Assembly (NCBI RefSeq): GCF_016583565.1
Contig: NZ_NRRF01000007.1
Location: 79,231-143,230 of the forward strand
Origin: Thiocystis violacea
GTDB lineage: Bacteria > Pseudomonadota > Gammaproteobacteria > Chromatiales > Chromatiaceae
Reading direction: 5' to 3'
DNA: 64,000 bases
Below are positions 35,756 to 43,549 of the stretch, piece by piece (position 1 is the first letter of the stretch; each line of letters opens with the position of its first letter). The notes beneath the pieces are model-generated. The model saw only the letters and a list, made by a program, of their open reading frames with translations. It did not search any database and was not told the DNA's origin. The position numbers and the translations under genes are program-made.

Positions 35756-37229
35756 GCATCTGCTACTGGTGGAGCAACAGGGGGACTGGAAGCCGGGCTA
35801 TCCGCGACTTCCGGTGGTGACGGCGCGCGACTATCTCGCCGGCGGGGAGCTGGCAGCCAAGCGGGATCTGCGCGTCATCAATCTCTGCCGCAGCTACCGC
35901 TACCTCTCCTTGGGCTACTACTGCTCCTTGCTCGCCGAGGCGCGTGGACACAAAGTCATCCCTTCGGTCCGGACCATCCAGGAGCTCTCGAGCCGCGAGA
36001 TCTACGAGCTGGCGACCGAGGAGCTCAATGCCCTGGCCCAGCGTCTGCTCGGGCGGCGCAAGACCACGGCGCTCGCCCCGACGGCCTACGAGCTGACCAT
36101 CTGCTTCGGCCAATGCGACGTCAAGGAGCTGCAGCCGCTGGCGCGGCTCATCTTCGAGACCTTTCGCTGCCCCATCCTCAAGGTCGAGTTTCGTCTGCAT
36201 GGCAGCTGGCGCATCGGGGCCATCAAGGCCCTGCCGATCACCTCCATCGGGGACGATGCCGACAGCCCGCTGTTCACGGCGCTCGAGGGCTATCTCTCCA
36301 AACGCTGGCGCCAGCCGCGCGCGCGTCTGTCCTACCGCTACGACCTCGCCATCCTGCACGATCCGGCCGAGGAGCTGCCGCCCTCGGACTCCAAGGCGCT
36401 GGCGCTCTTCGTCAAGGCTGGCAAGGCCCAGGGGGTCAACGTCGAACTCATCCAGCGCAAGGACTATGGCCGGCTGGCCGAGTACGACGCGCTCTTCATC
36501 CGCGAGACGACGCGCATTGGGCACCATACCTTCCGCTTCGCCAAGAAGGCGGATAGCGAGGGCATGGTGGTCATCGACGACCCGGAATCCATCATGCGCT
36601 GCACCAACAAGGTCTATCTGGCCGAGCTGCTGGCGGCGCACCGCATCCCACGGCCCAAGACCCTGGTGTTGCGCAAGGAGAATCTGATGGACGCCGAGGA
36701 GCAGATCGGCTACCCGATCGTGCTCAAGATCCCGGAGGGCTCCTTCTCGCGCGGTGTCTTCAAGGCGGAGGATCACAGCGGTCTGACCCGCATCGCCGCC
36801 AAGCTCTTCAAGGAATCCGATCTGATCCTGGCGCAGGAGTTTCTCTACACCCCGTTCGATTGGCGTATCGGCGTCCTCGGGCGCAAACCCTTCTATGCGT
36901 GCAAGTATCTGATGACGCGCGATCACTGGCAGATCGTCAAGCACGAGCTCGACGGTCGGCATGAAGAGGGCGGCTTCGAGACCCTGGCGGTCGCGGACGT
37001 GCCGCAGGCCGTGCTCAAGACCGCCTTGCGGGCGGCCGACCTCATCGGCGACGGCCTCTATGGGGTGGATCTCAAGGAGACGCCAGCCGGACCCGTGGTC
37101 ATCGAGGTCAACGACAATCCCAGTCTGGATGCCGGTGTCGAGGACAAGGTGCTCGGCGACCAACTCTACGCGCGTCTGATCGGCGAGCTCGTCGAGCGGC
37201 TCGATCGGCGCCGAATCAGGAAGGCCTGA
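35748..37229 (+). CDS. RimK-like ATP-grasp ligase
   Basis: A 493-residue protein with a distinctive N-terminal domain of about 200 residues (VINLCRSYRYLSLGYYCSLLAEARGHKVIPSV) followed by a RimK-type ATP-grasp ligase domain: VVIDDPESIMRCTNKVYLAELL, YPIVLKIPEGSFSRGVFKAE (ATP-binding), LAQEFLYTPFDWRIGVLG and GVDLKETPAGPVVIEVNDNPSLDAG (metal-binding). Such ligases join an amino acid or peptide to a carboxylate with ATP. The start ATG 35748 is inside the end of the GNAT/C39 gene; the long frame from 35613 is not used. The partner gene and overlap strongly suggest a two-protein pathway. Confidence 0.9.
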   Translation: MAEHLLLVEQQGDWKPGYPRLPVVTARDYLAGGELAAKRDLRVINLCRSYRYLSLGYYCSLLAEARGHKVIPSVRTIQELSSREIYELATEELNALAQRLLGRRKTTALAPTAYELTICFGQCDVKELQPLARLIFETFRCPILKVEFRLHGSWRIGAIKALPITSIGDDADSPLFTALEGYLSKRWRQPRARLSYRYDLAILHDPAEELPPSDSKALALFVKAGKAQGVNVELIQRKDYGRLAEYDALFIRETTRIGHHTFRFAKKADSEGMVVIDDPESIMRCTNKVYLAELLAAHRIPRPKTLVLRKENLMDAEEQIGYPIVLKIPEGSFSRGVFKAEDHSGLTRIAAKLFKESDLILAQEFLYTPFDWRIGVLGRKPFYACKYLMTRDHWQIVKHELDGRHEEGGFETLAVADVPQAVLKTALRAADLIGDGLYGVDLKETPAGPVVIEVNDNPSLDAGVEDKVLGDQLYARLIGELVERLDRRRIRKA

Positions 37230-37233
37230 GCGC

Positions 37234-38742
37234 ATGGCAGAAGGCTCCGCTCGCGGCCGCGCGGCCGTGGTCAACACGCCCGCGGACATTGCGGCCTCTC
37301 CTCTCGGCCGCTACCGCAGTCTGGTCGATGACTGGGACGCCTTCGTCGCGTCCTTGTGCCGCCCCTTGCCGGGCTGCGTCTGGGCGAATCCGACGCGGAT
37401 CGGCGTCGACGCGCTCGCGGGGCTGCTGGCCGAGCAAGGGGTGGCAGCCGCGCCGGTGCCCGGTTTGCCCGGTGCGCTGGCCGTGCCGGCAAGCTTCCGC
37501 GCTGGACAGCAATGGTGGTACTGCGTCGGCTTGGCCCATGCCCAGGAGGTCGTGTCGCAAATCCCCGCGCTCCTGATGGACCTCGCCCCCGGTCAGCGGG
37601 TGCTGGATCTGTGCGCGGCACCGGGCGGCAAGACGGCACAGATGGCCTTCGCGCTCGGCAATCGCGGCACCCTGATCGCCAACGACCTCTCCTTCATGCG
37701 CATCAAGTCCCTGCAAGGCAATCTGGATCGGCTCGGTGTCGTCAATGTCACCACCACCTGCAGTGACGGCGCCAACTGGCCGAGCGCGAGCGGGCAGTTC
37801 GATCGCATCCTGGTGGACGCGCCCTGTTCGAGCGAGGGGACGCTCAGACGCAACGTCTCGCTGCTGCAGCGGCTCGACCACGCCAATTCGGAGCGGCTCG
37901 GACCCCGCCAACGCGCGCTGCTGCGCAAGGCCGTGCAGCGCTGCCGGCCGGGAGGGCGCATCCTCTATTCGACCTGCACCTTCGCCCCCGAGGAGAACGA
38001 GCTGGTGGTGGCGGACATCCTGGCGGAGCACCCTGGCGAGCTTCGCCTGATCGAGGTGAGCATCCCGGGCTTTCTGACCCAGCCGGGAATCACCGCCTGG
38101 GGCGACAAGACGCTGTCCCCGGAGCTGGCGCTCTGCCACCGCTTCTGGCCCCATCACAACGATACGGGTGGTTTCTTCATCGCCGTGTTGGAAAAGAGCC
38201 CCGCCTGCCTGGTGGAGCCGCAGCCGACGCAGGCCGTCGGCAGCGAGATCGGCAACGCTGAATGGCTCGCCGGGCTGGATGCCAAGTATGGTTTTGCCGA
38301 GGGCTACTGGGGCCAGTATCGGGTCAACCGCCAGACCCGGCGCGGACTGCATCTCATGGCGGCGGATCATGCCCCGCCCGCCGCCCCCAAGGCCGAAGGC
38401 AGTGGTCTGTTCTTTCATCGCACCAATGTCCGCCCGCCCAAACCCACGACGGCGGGGGCCTTGCTGGTCGGGCGAGATGCCACCCGCTTCAGGCTTGAGC
38501 TGACCGAGACCCAGCGCGACGCCTACATGCGCCGCGAGACCTTCGAGCCGACCCCCGAGCAGGCGAGCGCGATGCCTCGCGGCCAGATCATCGTCAGCTA
38601 CCTTGGCTATGTGTTGGGTGTCGCCATCTTCCACCGCTCAGGTGTCATCGAGAGTCAGTTTCCGCGCCGCTGGAGCGGCTGTGCCGCTGGACCACAGGCC
38701 CCGGCAACCGCACGGGATCTGCCCGCGGATGCCTTAGGTTGA
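37234..38742 (+). CDS. RsmF/NSUN-type RNA cytosine-C5 methyltransferase
   Basis: A 502-residue class I AdoMet-dependent methyltransferase of the NOL1/NOP2/Sun family. AdoMet motif I is VLDLCAAPGGKTAQM; motif IV VDAPCSSEGTL holds one catalytic Cys and motif VI YSTCTFAPEENE the second. After the catalytic core comes a C-terminal region (GSGLFFHRTNV ... FPRRWSGCAAG) resembling the RNA-binding module of RsmF (YebU). It is likely to make 5-methylcytosine in rRNA or tRNA. It begins 4 bases after the ATP-grasp gene, so it may be co-transcribed, but a functional link is not implied by known families. Confidence 0.88.
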   Translation: MAEGSARGRAAVVNTPADIAASPLGRYRSLVDDWDAFVASLCRPLPGCVWANPTRIGVDALAGLLAEQGVAAAPVPGLPGALAVPASFRAGQQWWYCVGLAHAQEVVSQIPALLMDLAPGQRVLDLCAAPGGKTAQMAFALGNRGTLIANDLSFMRIKSLQGNLDRLGVVNVTTTCSDGANWPSASGQFDRILVDAPCSSEGTLRRNVSLLQRLDHANSERLGPRQRALLRKAVQRCRPGGRILYSTCTFAPEENELVVADILAEHPGELRLIEVSIPGFLTQPGITAWGDKTLSPELALCHRFWPHHNDTGGFFIAVLEKSPACLVEPQPTQAVGSEIGNAEWLAGLDAKYGFAEGYWGQYRVNRQTRRGLHLMAADHAPPAAPKAEGSGLFFHRTNVRPPKPTTAGALLVGRDATRFRLELTETQRDAYMRRETFEPTPEQASAMPRGQIIVSYLGYVLGVAIFHRSGVIESQFPRRWSGCAAGPQAPATARDLPADALG

Positions 38743-38809
38743 TGGCGAGTGCAGTGTGTTGGAGCTGCCATCGCCGTTCGTTTTTCATCATTCGATCAGG
38801 AGGTTGTAC

Positions 38810-39460
38810 GTGAGAAGGCACATGATCCGGAGCTTGTTGTTTCCGCTGCTGGCCTGTGTCTATGGAGCCCCTCTGTCCGCGCAATCCGCGCAGGAGCCGA
38901 TCAAGCCGGAGCCGAGGCGCCCCGAGACCCCGCGCACGGAGTGGGCGATCGCGCCCGGGCAGGATGCGCTCGCGGGCGAGCAGTATCCGCAGGGGACGGT
39001 GTTGCAGCAGGGGACCCTGTTGCCGGCCGGGACCGTCTTGCCGGGCGGGGCCATCCTACCCGGCGCCGAGACCCCGCCCGATGGCTCGGCCGCCCCGACC
39101 TTGGCCCCAGCGCCGCGGAGCGCGGTCGATGTGGATGCGGCTAGTGGTGTGCCCTACATCAGCGGCGGCATCGGCGTCTCCGGGCGCGAGGAGATGGAGG
39201 AGGTCAAGTCCAGGTTCAATCTTCGGATGCTCTTCGCCGTGCAGGGGTCCGGCGCCTACCTGGCCGATGTCAAGGTCCGTATCGACGACGCGACAGGGCC
39301 GACGCTGCTCACGGCGGTGTCGCAGGGACCCTGGTTCTACGCCGATCTTGCGCCTGGCCGTTATGTGCTGCGGCTGGACAACGCCGGGCAGGAGCAAACC
39401 AAGGAGATCATCGTCCCCGAGCAGGGGGCCGTGGAGCAGTCCTTCTACTGGACGGATTGA
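38810..39460 (+). CDS. Small secreted protein with carboxypeptidase-regulatory-like fold
   Basis: A 216-residue predicted secreted protein. It starts at GTG 38810, preceded by AGGAGG with a 6-base spacer (a better start than ATG 38822), and has a signal peptide ending near PLSAQS. A proline-rich linker contains hexapeptide-like units (GTVLQQ, GTLLPA, GTVLPG, GAILPG). The C-terminal part (ADVKVRIDDATGPTLLTAV ... LAPGRYVLRLDNAGQEQTKEI) has the pattern of a small beta-sandwich domain of the carboxypeptidase-regulatory type. Role unknown. Confidence 0.7.
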   Translation: MRRHMIRSLLFPLLACVYGAPLSAQSAQEPIKPEPRRPETPRTEWAIAPGQDALAGEQYPQGTVLQQGTLLPAGTVLPGGAILPGAETPPDGSAAPTLAPAPRSAVDVDAASGVPYISGGIGVSGREEMEEVKSRFNLRMLFAVQGSGAYLADVKVRIDDATGPTLLTAVSQGPWFYADLAPGRYVLRLDNAGQEQTKEIIVPEQGAVEQSFYWTD

Positions 39461-39705
39461 GTCAGGCGCCGCTGAAGCCTTTCCCTGGTCACCAAGCCGC
39501 TTTCCGGCGAGCGGCCGGTCTCGCCGCCGAGGCGTCGTCGGTCGGCAAGTGACAGCCCAGGCGGCGGGGTCGAGCGGCAGGTTTGGCCGTGGAGCTGCCA
39601 CGTCAGCATGTGCCTGATGGCTGTCAGGTCAACGCGCGGGGCGGACGGGCGCTCCGAGCTGATGAGTGGACTCGCCTCGATCGATCCCGGACCTCAGAGT
39701 TCATG

Positions 39706-39816
39706 ATGGCGGACGGTACGATCTCCGAAATCATACACAAAAAGAAATTTTCGCATTTCGCTCTAGACGCCGCCCGATGGCAAGAAATCGACAACGAATG
39801 GCCTACACATGAGTAA
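39706..39816 (+). CDS. Possible very small protein overlapping the SEC-C gene start
   Basis: A 36-codon frame (MADGTISEIIHKKKFSHFALDAARWQEIDNEWPTHE would be the product) ends in TAA inside the first codons of the SEC-C gene and overlaps its ATG. Its base composition is AT-richer than the neighbourhood. The rest of the 39461-39808 gap shows nothing. It may be a real coupled leader peptide or only an accidental frame. Confidence 0.3.
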   Translation: MADGTISEIIHKKKFSHFALDAARWQEIDNEWPTHE

Positions 39817-41170
39817 AGTTGGAAGAAATGATCCCTGCCCCTGTGGCGGCGGCAAGAAATACAAGAAATGCTGCCTCGCGAAAGACGAGAAAAAGCATCT
39901 CGAAAATACAAGAAAAGATGATGTCGAGGCGTTGTTCGAAGACGAGCCCTTCGTCGATGACGCATTCGATGAGTCTGCTTTAATAGGAGATTTCGAGGAG
40001 TCGCCCGGAATCGACGTGGAGCCCTATGTCTCCAAGACCATCGACAAGGAGATGCCTGAGATCGGCGAGCAAGAGCAAGCCTTGGTCGATGCCTGGCGGT
40101 CCGAATACGATGGGATGATTGAGGATCCGGACCAGGTTCTCCGTCATCTGCACGCATTTTTCCAAGCTCACCCGGATCTCGTCGAAAACCTTGATGTGGA
40201 CGAAGCCCTGTTCGAGCTGGGCGAAAAGCTTGTCAGACTCGACCGAACCGGCGACTACATCGAGCTCCTGAAGCATCTCCGCCAGACCTTTCCGGCGACC
40301 TATCTCAAGAGCTTCGCCTACTTCGATCGGGACATCATCGCCTACAGCATCATCGAGCAGGGCGCGGACGCCGACATCCATGCCTATCTGACGTGGTTCA
40401 AGGAATATCCGGATACCGATGCGGACTTCCTGTTCGGCGTGATCAATTTCCTCATGGTGACTGAGCGCGACGAGACGCTCATGGATCTCCTAGAAGCGAT
40501 CTACGACCCCCTCATACGCTCATCCCAGGTCATTGGAGGGGACGAGGCACTGGACATCCTGGTCTATGCCTATTGCACGGACTATCTCGACAGCGGCGGT
40601 GATCGCGCCAATCCAGAGCCGCTGGTCGAGCGACTCAAGGCACTGCGGACTCCGCTGCTTGAGCAGTGGTACGACCCCAAGAGCCTGGAGACGACACTCG
40701 ATCAGATCGCCGGGGACCTCGACGCGAGCTTCCTCGACAGCTTCCGCGCGACGAAGGATGTTGCCCAGTTCTACAACACCGCCACCCGCAACTTCATGGG
40801 ATGGCTGCACAGAGAAAAGGGCTTCAGTTGGATGAAGGCCCAGTTCTACCGTCAGCAGGTGCTGAAGTACTTGTTGAGAAGCACTCCAAGCGGAAAGCGA
40901 CCACGACAGCCATTCACCTTCACCAGGCAGCTCGTCGACCAAACCCTGGCCCGAAATGCCCAATTTCTCATCGCATTGGACCCAACGAAGGCACTGGGCT
41001 CGATCAACGCCATGTACTGGTTTGGCGAGTACCTCGCTCAACGCGACTTCATCTCCGTGGAGCTTGGCGCCGATTTGCAGCGCTGGTGCGAAGAGATGTG
41101 GGCATCGGCAAGCGATGGCCTTCGGCGGGAGGGCATCGAGGGCAAGGCGTTCAAGGTCTTTCCATCTTGA
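39809..41170 (+). CDS. SEC-C motif protein of unknown function
   Basis: A 453-residue protein with an N-terminal SEC-C zinc motif (residues 5-23: GRNDPCPCGGGKKYKKCC), the metal-binding tail that lets SecA contact SecB and ribosomes and which occurs alone in several bacterial proteins. The rest is alpha-helical and acidic, with segments such as PDLVENLDVDEALFELGEKLV and DTDADFLFGVINFLMV that are reminiscent of repeat-like helical pairs. No catalytic motif is seen. It might bind the ribosome or a SecB-like partner. The 5' end is markedly AT-richer than typical genes here. Confidence 0.7.
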   Translation: MSKVGRNDPCPCGGGKKYKKCCLAKDEKKHLENTRKDDVEALFEDEPFVDDAFDESALIGDFEESPGIDVEPYVSKTIDKEMPEIGEQEQALVDAWRSEYDGMIEDPDQVLRHLHAFFQAHPDLVENLDVDEALFELGEKLVRLDRTGDYIELLKHLRQTFPATYLKSFAYFDRDIIAYSIIEQGADADIHAYLTWFKEYPDTDADFLFGVINFLMVTERDETLMDLLEAIYDPLIRSSQVIGGDEALDILVYAYCTDYLDSGGDRANPEPLVERLKALRTPLLEQWYDPKSLETTLDQIAGDLDASFLDSFRATKDVAQFYNTATRNFMGWLHREKGFSWMKAQFYRQQVLKYLLRSTPSGKRPRQPFTFTRQLVDQTLARNAQFLIALDPTKALGSINAMYWFGEYLAQRDFISVELGADLQRWCEEMWASASDGLRREGIEGKAFKVFPS

Positions 41171-41297
41171 GCGACTCGCTGGCGATGGTCTTGGACCATG
41201 GACGCTTGGGCAAGGATGCCGCACTGGATATGCGTGCATCCAGAAGCGGATAGTCATCGCGATAGATATAGGCCGGCGCCGGCGACTTGATCGTCTC

Positions 41298-41308
41298 GGG
41301 GGGGGGGG
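41298..41308. repeat. Homopolymeric tract of 11 G
   Basis: Eleven consecutive G residues lie in the gene-free 41171-41531 gap between the SEC-C gene and tetR. Such tracts often slip; here no reading frame spans it convincingly. Confidence 0.9.
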
Positions 41309-41357
41309 CAGGTTCTTGACGCCGGTCCGCAAGGTTACCGTGAAATAGCAAACCTCT

Positions 41358-41383
41358 CGTGGCACCCGCTCCGCGGTGCCACG
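41358..41383. terminator. Strong hairpin between the SEC-C gene and tetR
   Basis: CGTGGCACC and its perfect complement GGTGCCACG enclose an 8-base loop. It lies between the convergent stop codons at 41170 and 41532 and may end either transcript; no T-tract is present. Confidence 0.45.
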
Positions 41384-41531
41384 CGACCGCCATCGTTTCA
41401 TTTCCCGGGGTGCTACCACTCCTGCATGCTCGTTAGGGTAGCCATGGGCCTGAAACGGCGTCGGCGGAAAGGCTGCGCAATGAGTCGCGTGAGTCGTTCG
41501 GCATGCCCGCCATCCGCCGTCGGACGGCCTC

Positions 41532-42125
41532 CTAGACGAAGGTCTGTAGCGCGCGCCTGAGCAAGGGCGCCAAAGCCGTGCGGTCCAGTTCAGGATGGTT
41601 GATCGCCCTTACCGAGAGGCCATCGAAGAGCGCCATGATGAGCTCCGTCTCCGCGACATCGGACGCGCGCTGGGTGCCGCGCTCGCGGCTCGCGCGGCTG
41701 ATCACCTCAAGGAGTCGCTCGCGCTTGATGCGGTCGGCACGACGCACGCTGGCTGCGACGCGCGGGTTGCGGGCCGCCTCGGCCAGGATCTCCAGCTCCA
41801 GCGCGGCGTTGTCCAGATCGGTCTTCTCGTCCAGCCCCGCGTCGACCCGGTCGAGCAGCGCCTGGAAGACGTCCTCAGCGCTCGCGAACTGCCGCACCAT
41901 CTCCAATGACTGCTCCAGCTTGCGCTCGACCAGCGCGGCGATGATGGCCTCCTTGTTCTCGAAGAAGTGATAGATGTGTCCTGGGCTCATGCCGGACGCC
42001 TCGGCCAGCTTCGCAACGCTCGTGCCATGGAAGCCGTGTCGGGCGAAGCAGCTGGCCGCTGCTTCCAGAATCTGGGTGCGTCTGACCTGACAGCGGGGCG
42101 ACTCGCTTTCTGGGTGATCTGGCAT
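41532..42125 (-). CDS. TetR-family transcriptional repressor
   Basis: A 197-residue TetR/AcrR-type regulator. The N-terminal helix-turn-helix is ILEAAASCFARHGFHGTSVAKLAEASGMSPGHIYHFFENKEAI. The C-terminal domain is all-helical and presumably binds the inducer. It is encoded divergently from an RND efflux pair, with an inverted repeat inside the promoter region, the usual arrangement for a local repressor of that pump. Ribosome-binding site AGGAGG precedes ATG 42125. Confidence 0.9.
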   Translation of the reverse strand: MPDHPESESPRCQVRRTQILEAAASCFARHGFHGTSVAKLAEASGMSPGHIYHFFENKEAIIAALVERKLEQSLEMVRQFASAEDVFQALLDRVDAGLDEKTDLDNAALELEILAEAARNPRVAASVRRADRIKRERLLEVISRASRERGTQRASDVAETELIMALFDGLSVRAINHPELDRTALAPLLRRALQTFV

Positions 42126-42247
42126 CCTGGCTTCCTCCTCTCGCAGCCGGTCTGGGTTGGGGCGCTTGCCGCAGAGCGCTCCCGCGGGTCTTGTTGTTGG
42201 GTGATCTTGGCTTGACGCGCACAGTCAGGCTGTTTAGGCTCGCGCCA

Positions 42248-42276
42248 TTGTCTAGAATGAACGTTCACTCTTTATT
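42248..42276 (+). promoter_or_regulatory. RND efflux promoter with operator in the spacer
   Basis: TTGTCT (42248-42253) and TTTATT (42271-42276) are separated by 17 bases, and the inverted repeat GAATGAACGTTCACTC (42255-42270) fills that spacer. The arms are perfect except for one A/C mismatch at the third positions. A TetR-family dimer bound there would block RNA polymerase. The efflux start codon lies 20 bases after the -10 element, implying a short leader. Confidence 0.65.
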
Positions 42277-42295
42277 TTTCCAGCCTGAGGTGATC

Positions 42296-43528
42296 ATGAC
42301 TGCAGACTCCCGGCGGCCAGCGATGGTGGCCCTGCTCCCAGTCGCTGCCGTGCTGCTGCTGGCCGGCTGCGACGCGCCCAAGCAGACGGCGGGCCCCGGC
42401 GGCGGCGGGATGCCGACGCCAGAGGTCGGTATCGTGACCGTCGAGGCGCGCCCCACCACCCTGGTCAGCGAGCTGCCCGGGCGCACGACGCCCTATCGCA
42501 TTGCCGAGGTGCGTCCTCAGGTGGGTGGCATCATCCGCGACCGCCTGTTCAAGGAGGGCGGTCAGATCGAGATCGGTCAGGTGCTCTATCAGATCGATCC
42601 GGCGGTCTATCAAGCGACCTTCGATAGCGCACAAGCCGCGCTGGCCAGGTCCAAGGCGACCCTGGAGCGTGCCCGGCTCAAGGCCAAACGCTACGCGAAT
42701 CTGGTCAAGGCGAATGCCGTGAGCCAGGAGGACTTCGACGACGCCGAGGCGGCGCTGAAAGAGGCCGCCGCGAGCGTCGCCGTTGACGAGGCGGATCTCG
42801 CCAGTGCGCGCATCAACCTGGAATACACCCGCGTGACCTCGCCCATTGCCGGGCGGATCGGCCGCTCCGCGGTCACGCAGGGGGCGCTGGTCACCGCGAA
42901 TCAAGAGCTGGCGCTGGCGACCGTCCAGCAGCTCGATCCCATCTATGTCGACCTGACCCAATCGAGCGCCCAGATCCTGCGCCTGAGACAGGCCTTGCAG
43001 GACGGCGGGCTGCAGCGTCCCGCGGGCGAGCAGCCCAAGGTGACGCTGGTTCTGGAGGACGGCAGCGCCTATCCGCTCGAGGGGCGCCTGGAGTTCTCCG
43101 AGGTCACCGTCGATCCGGGCACGGGGGCCGTGACCCTGCGCGCGAGCTTCCCCAACCCGGACCATGTCCTGCTCCCCGGCATGTTCGTGCGCGCAACGGT
43201 GGAGGAGGGCGTGCGGCCCGATGCCGTCCTGGTGCCTCAGCAGGGCGTGCAGCGTGATCGTCGCGGCAATCCCATCGCCATGGTTCTGAACCAGGCTGGG
43301 GAGGTCGAGGAACGTGCGCTGCAGACGACCAGGACCATGGGCGATCGTTGGCTGATCGACTCCGGGCTTGCCGCGGGGGATCGCCTGATCGTCGAGGGAA
43401 CGCAGAAAGTTAAAGCCGGGGCGAAGGCCAAGGCGGTGGATGTCGGCGGCAAGTTCGGCGAGTCCGCCGCGTCCTCCGCTTCCGCACAGCCGGACCGCGC
43501 CATCGGCCAGCTCGACAAGGCGCACTGA
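42296..43528 (+). CDS. RND efflux periplasmic adaptor lipoprotein (AcrA/MexA type)
   Basis: A 410-residue membrane fusion protein. Lipobox LLAGC at residues 21-25 marks it as an inner-membrane lipoprotein. The order is barrel-sandwich/lipoyl (RPTTLVSELPGRTTPYRIAEVRPQVGGII), alpha-helical hairpin (about 105-175) and beta-barrel plus membrane-proximal domain (SAYPLEGRLEFSEVTVDPGTGAVTLRASFPNPDHVLLPGMFVRA). It docks the AcrB-type pump to a TolC-family duct, not encoded here. ATG 42296 follows GAGG. Confidence 0.93.
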   Translation: MTADSRRPAMVALLPVAAVLLLAGCDAPKQTAGPGGGGMPTPEVGIVTVEARPTTLVSELPGRTTPYRIAEVRPQVGGIIRDRLFKEGGQIEIGQVLYQIDPAVYQATFDSAQAALARSKATLERARLKAKRYANLVKANAVSQEDFDDAEAALKEAAASVAVDEADLASARINLEYTRVTSPIAGRIGRSAVTQGALVTANQELALATVQQLDPIYVDLTQSSAQILRLRQALQDGGLQRPAGEQPKVTLVLEDGSAYPLEGRLEFSEVTVDPGTGAVTLRASFPNPDHVLLPGMFVRATVEEGVRPDAVLVPQQGVQRDRRGNPIAMVLNQAGEVEERALQTTRTMGDRWLIDSGLAAGDRLIVEGTQKVKAGAKAKAVDVGGKFGESAASSASAQPDRAIGQLDKAH

Positions 43529-43549
43529 GCTACCTGAGGAACGCCCATC

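Noticed and set aside
35763..38634. Two long minus-strand frames (35763-37289 and 37216-38634) over the ATP-grasp and methyltransferase genes
   Set aside because: Antisense shadows of genes with full catalytic motifs; products are compositionally biased.
41151..41393. 80-codon minus frame spanning the poly-G tract
   Set aside because: No domain or ribosome-binding site; considered because slippage could have switched a gene, but no coding signal is seen.
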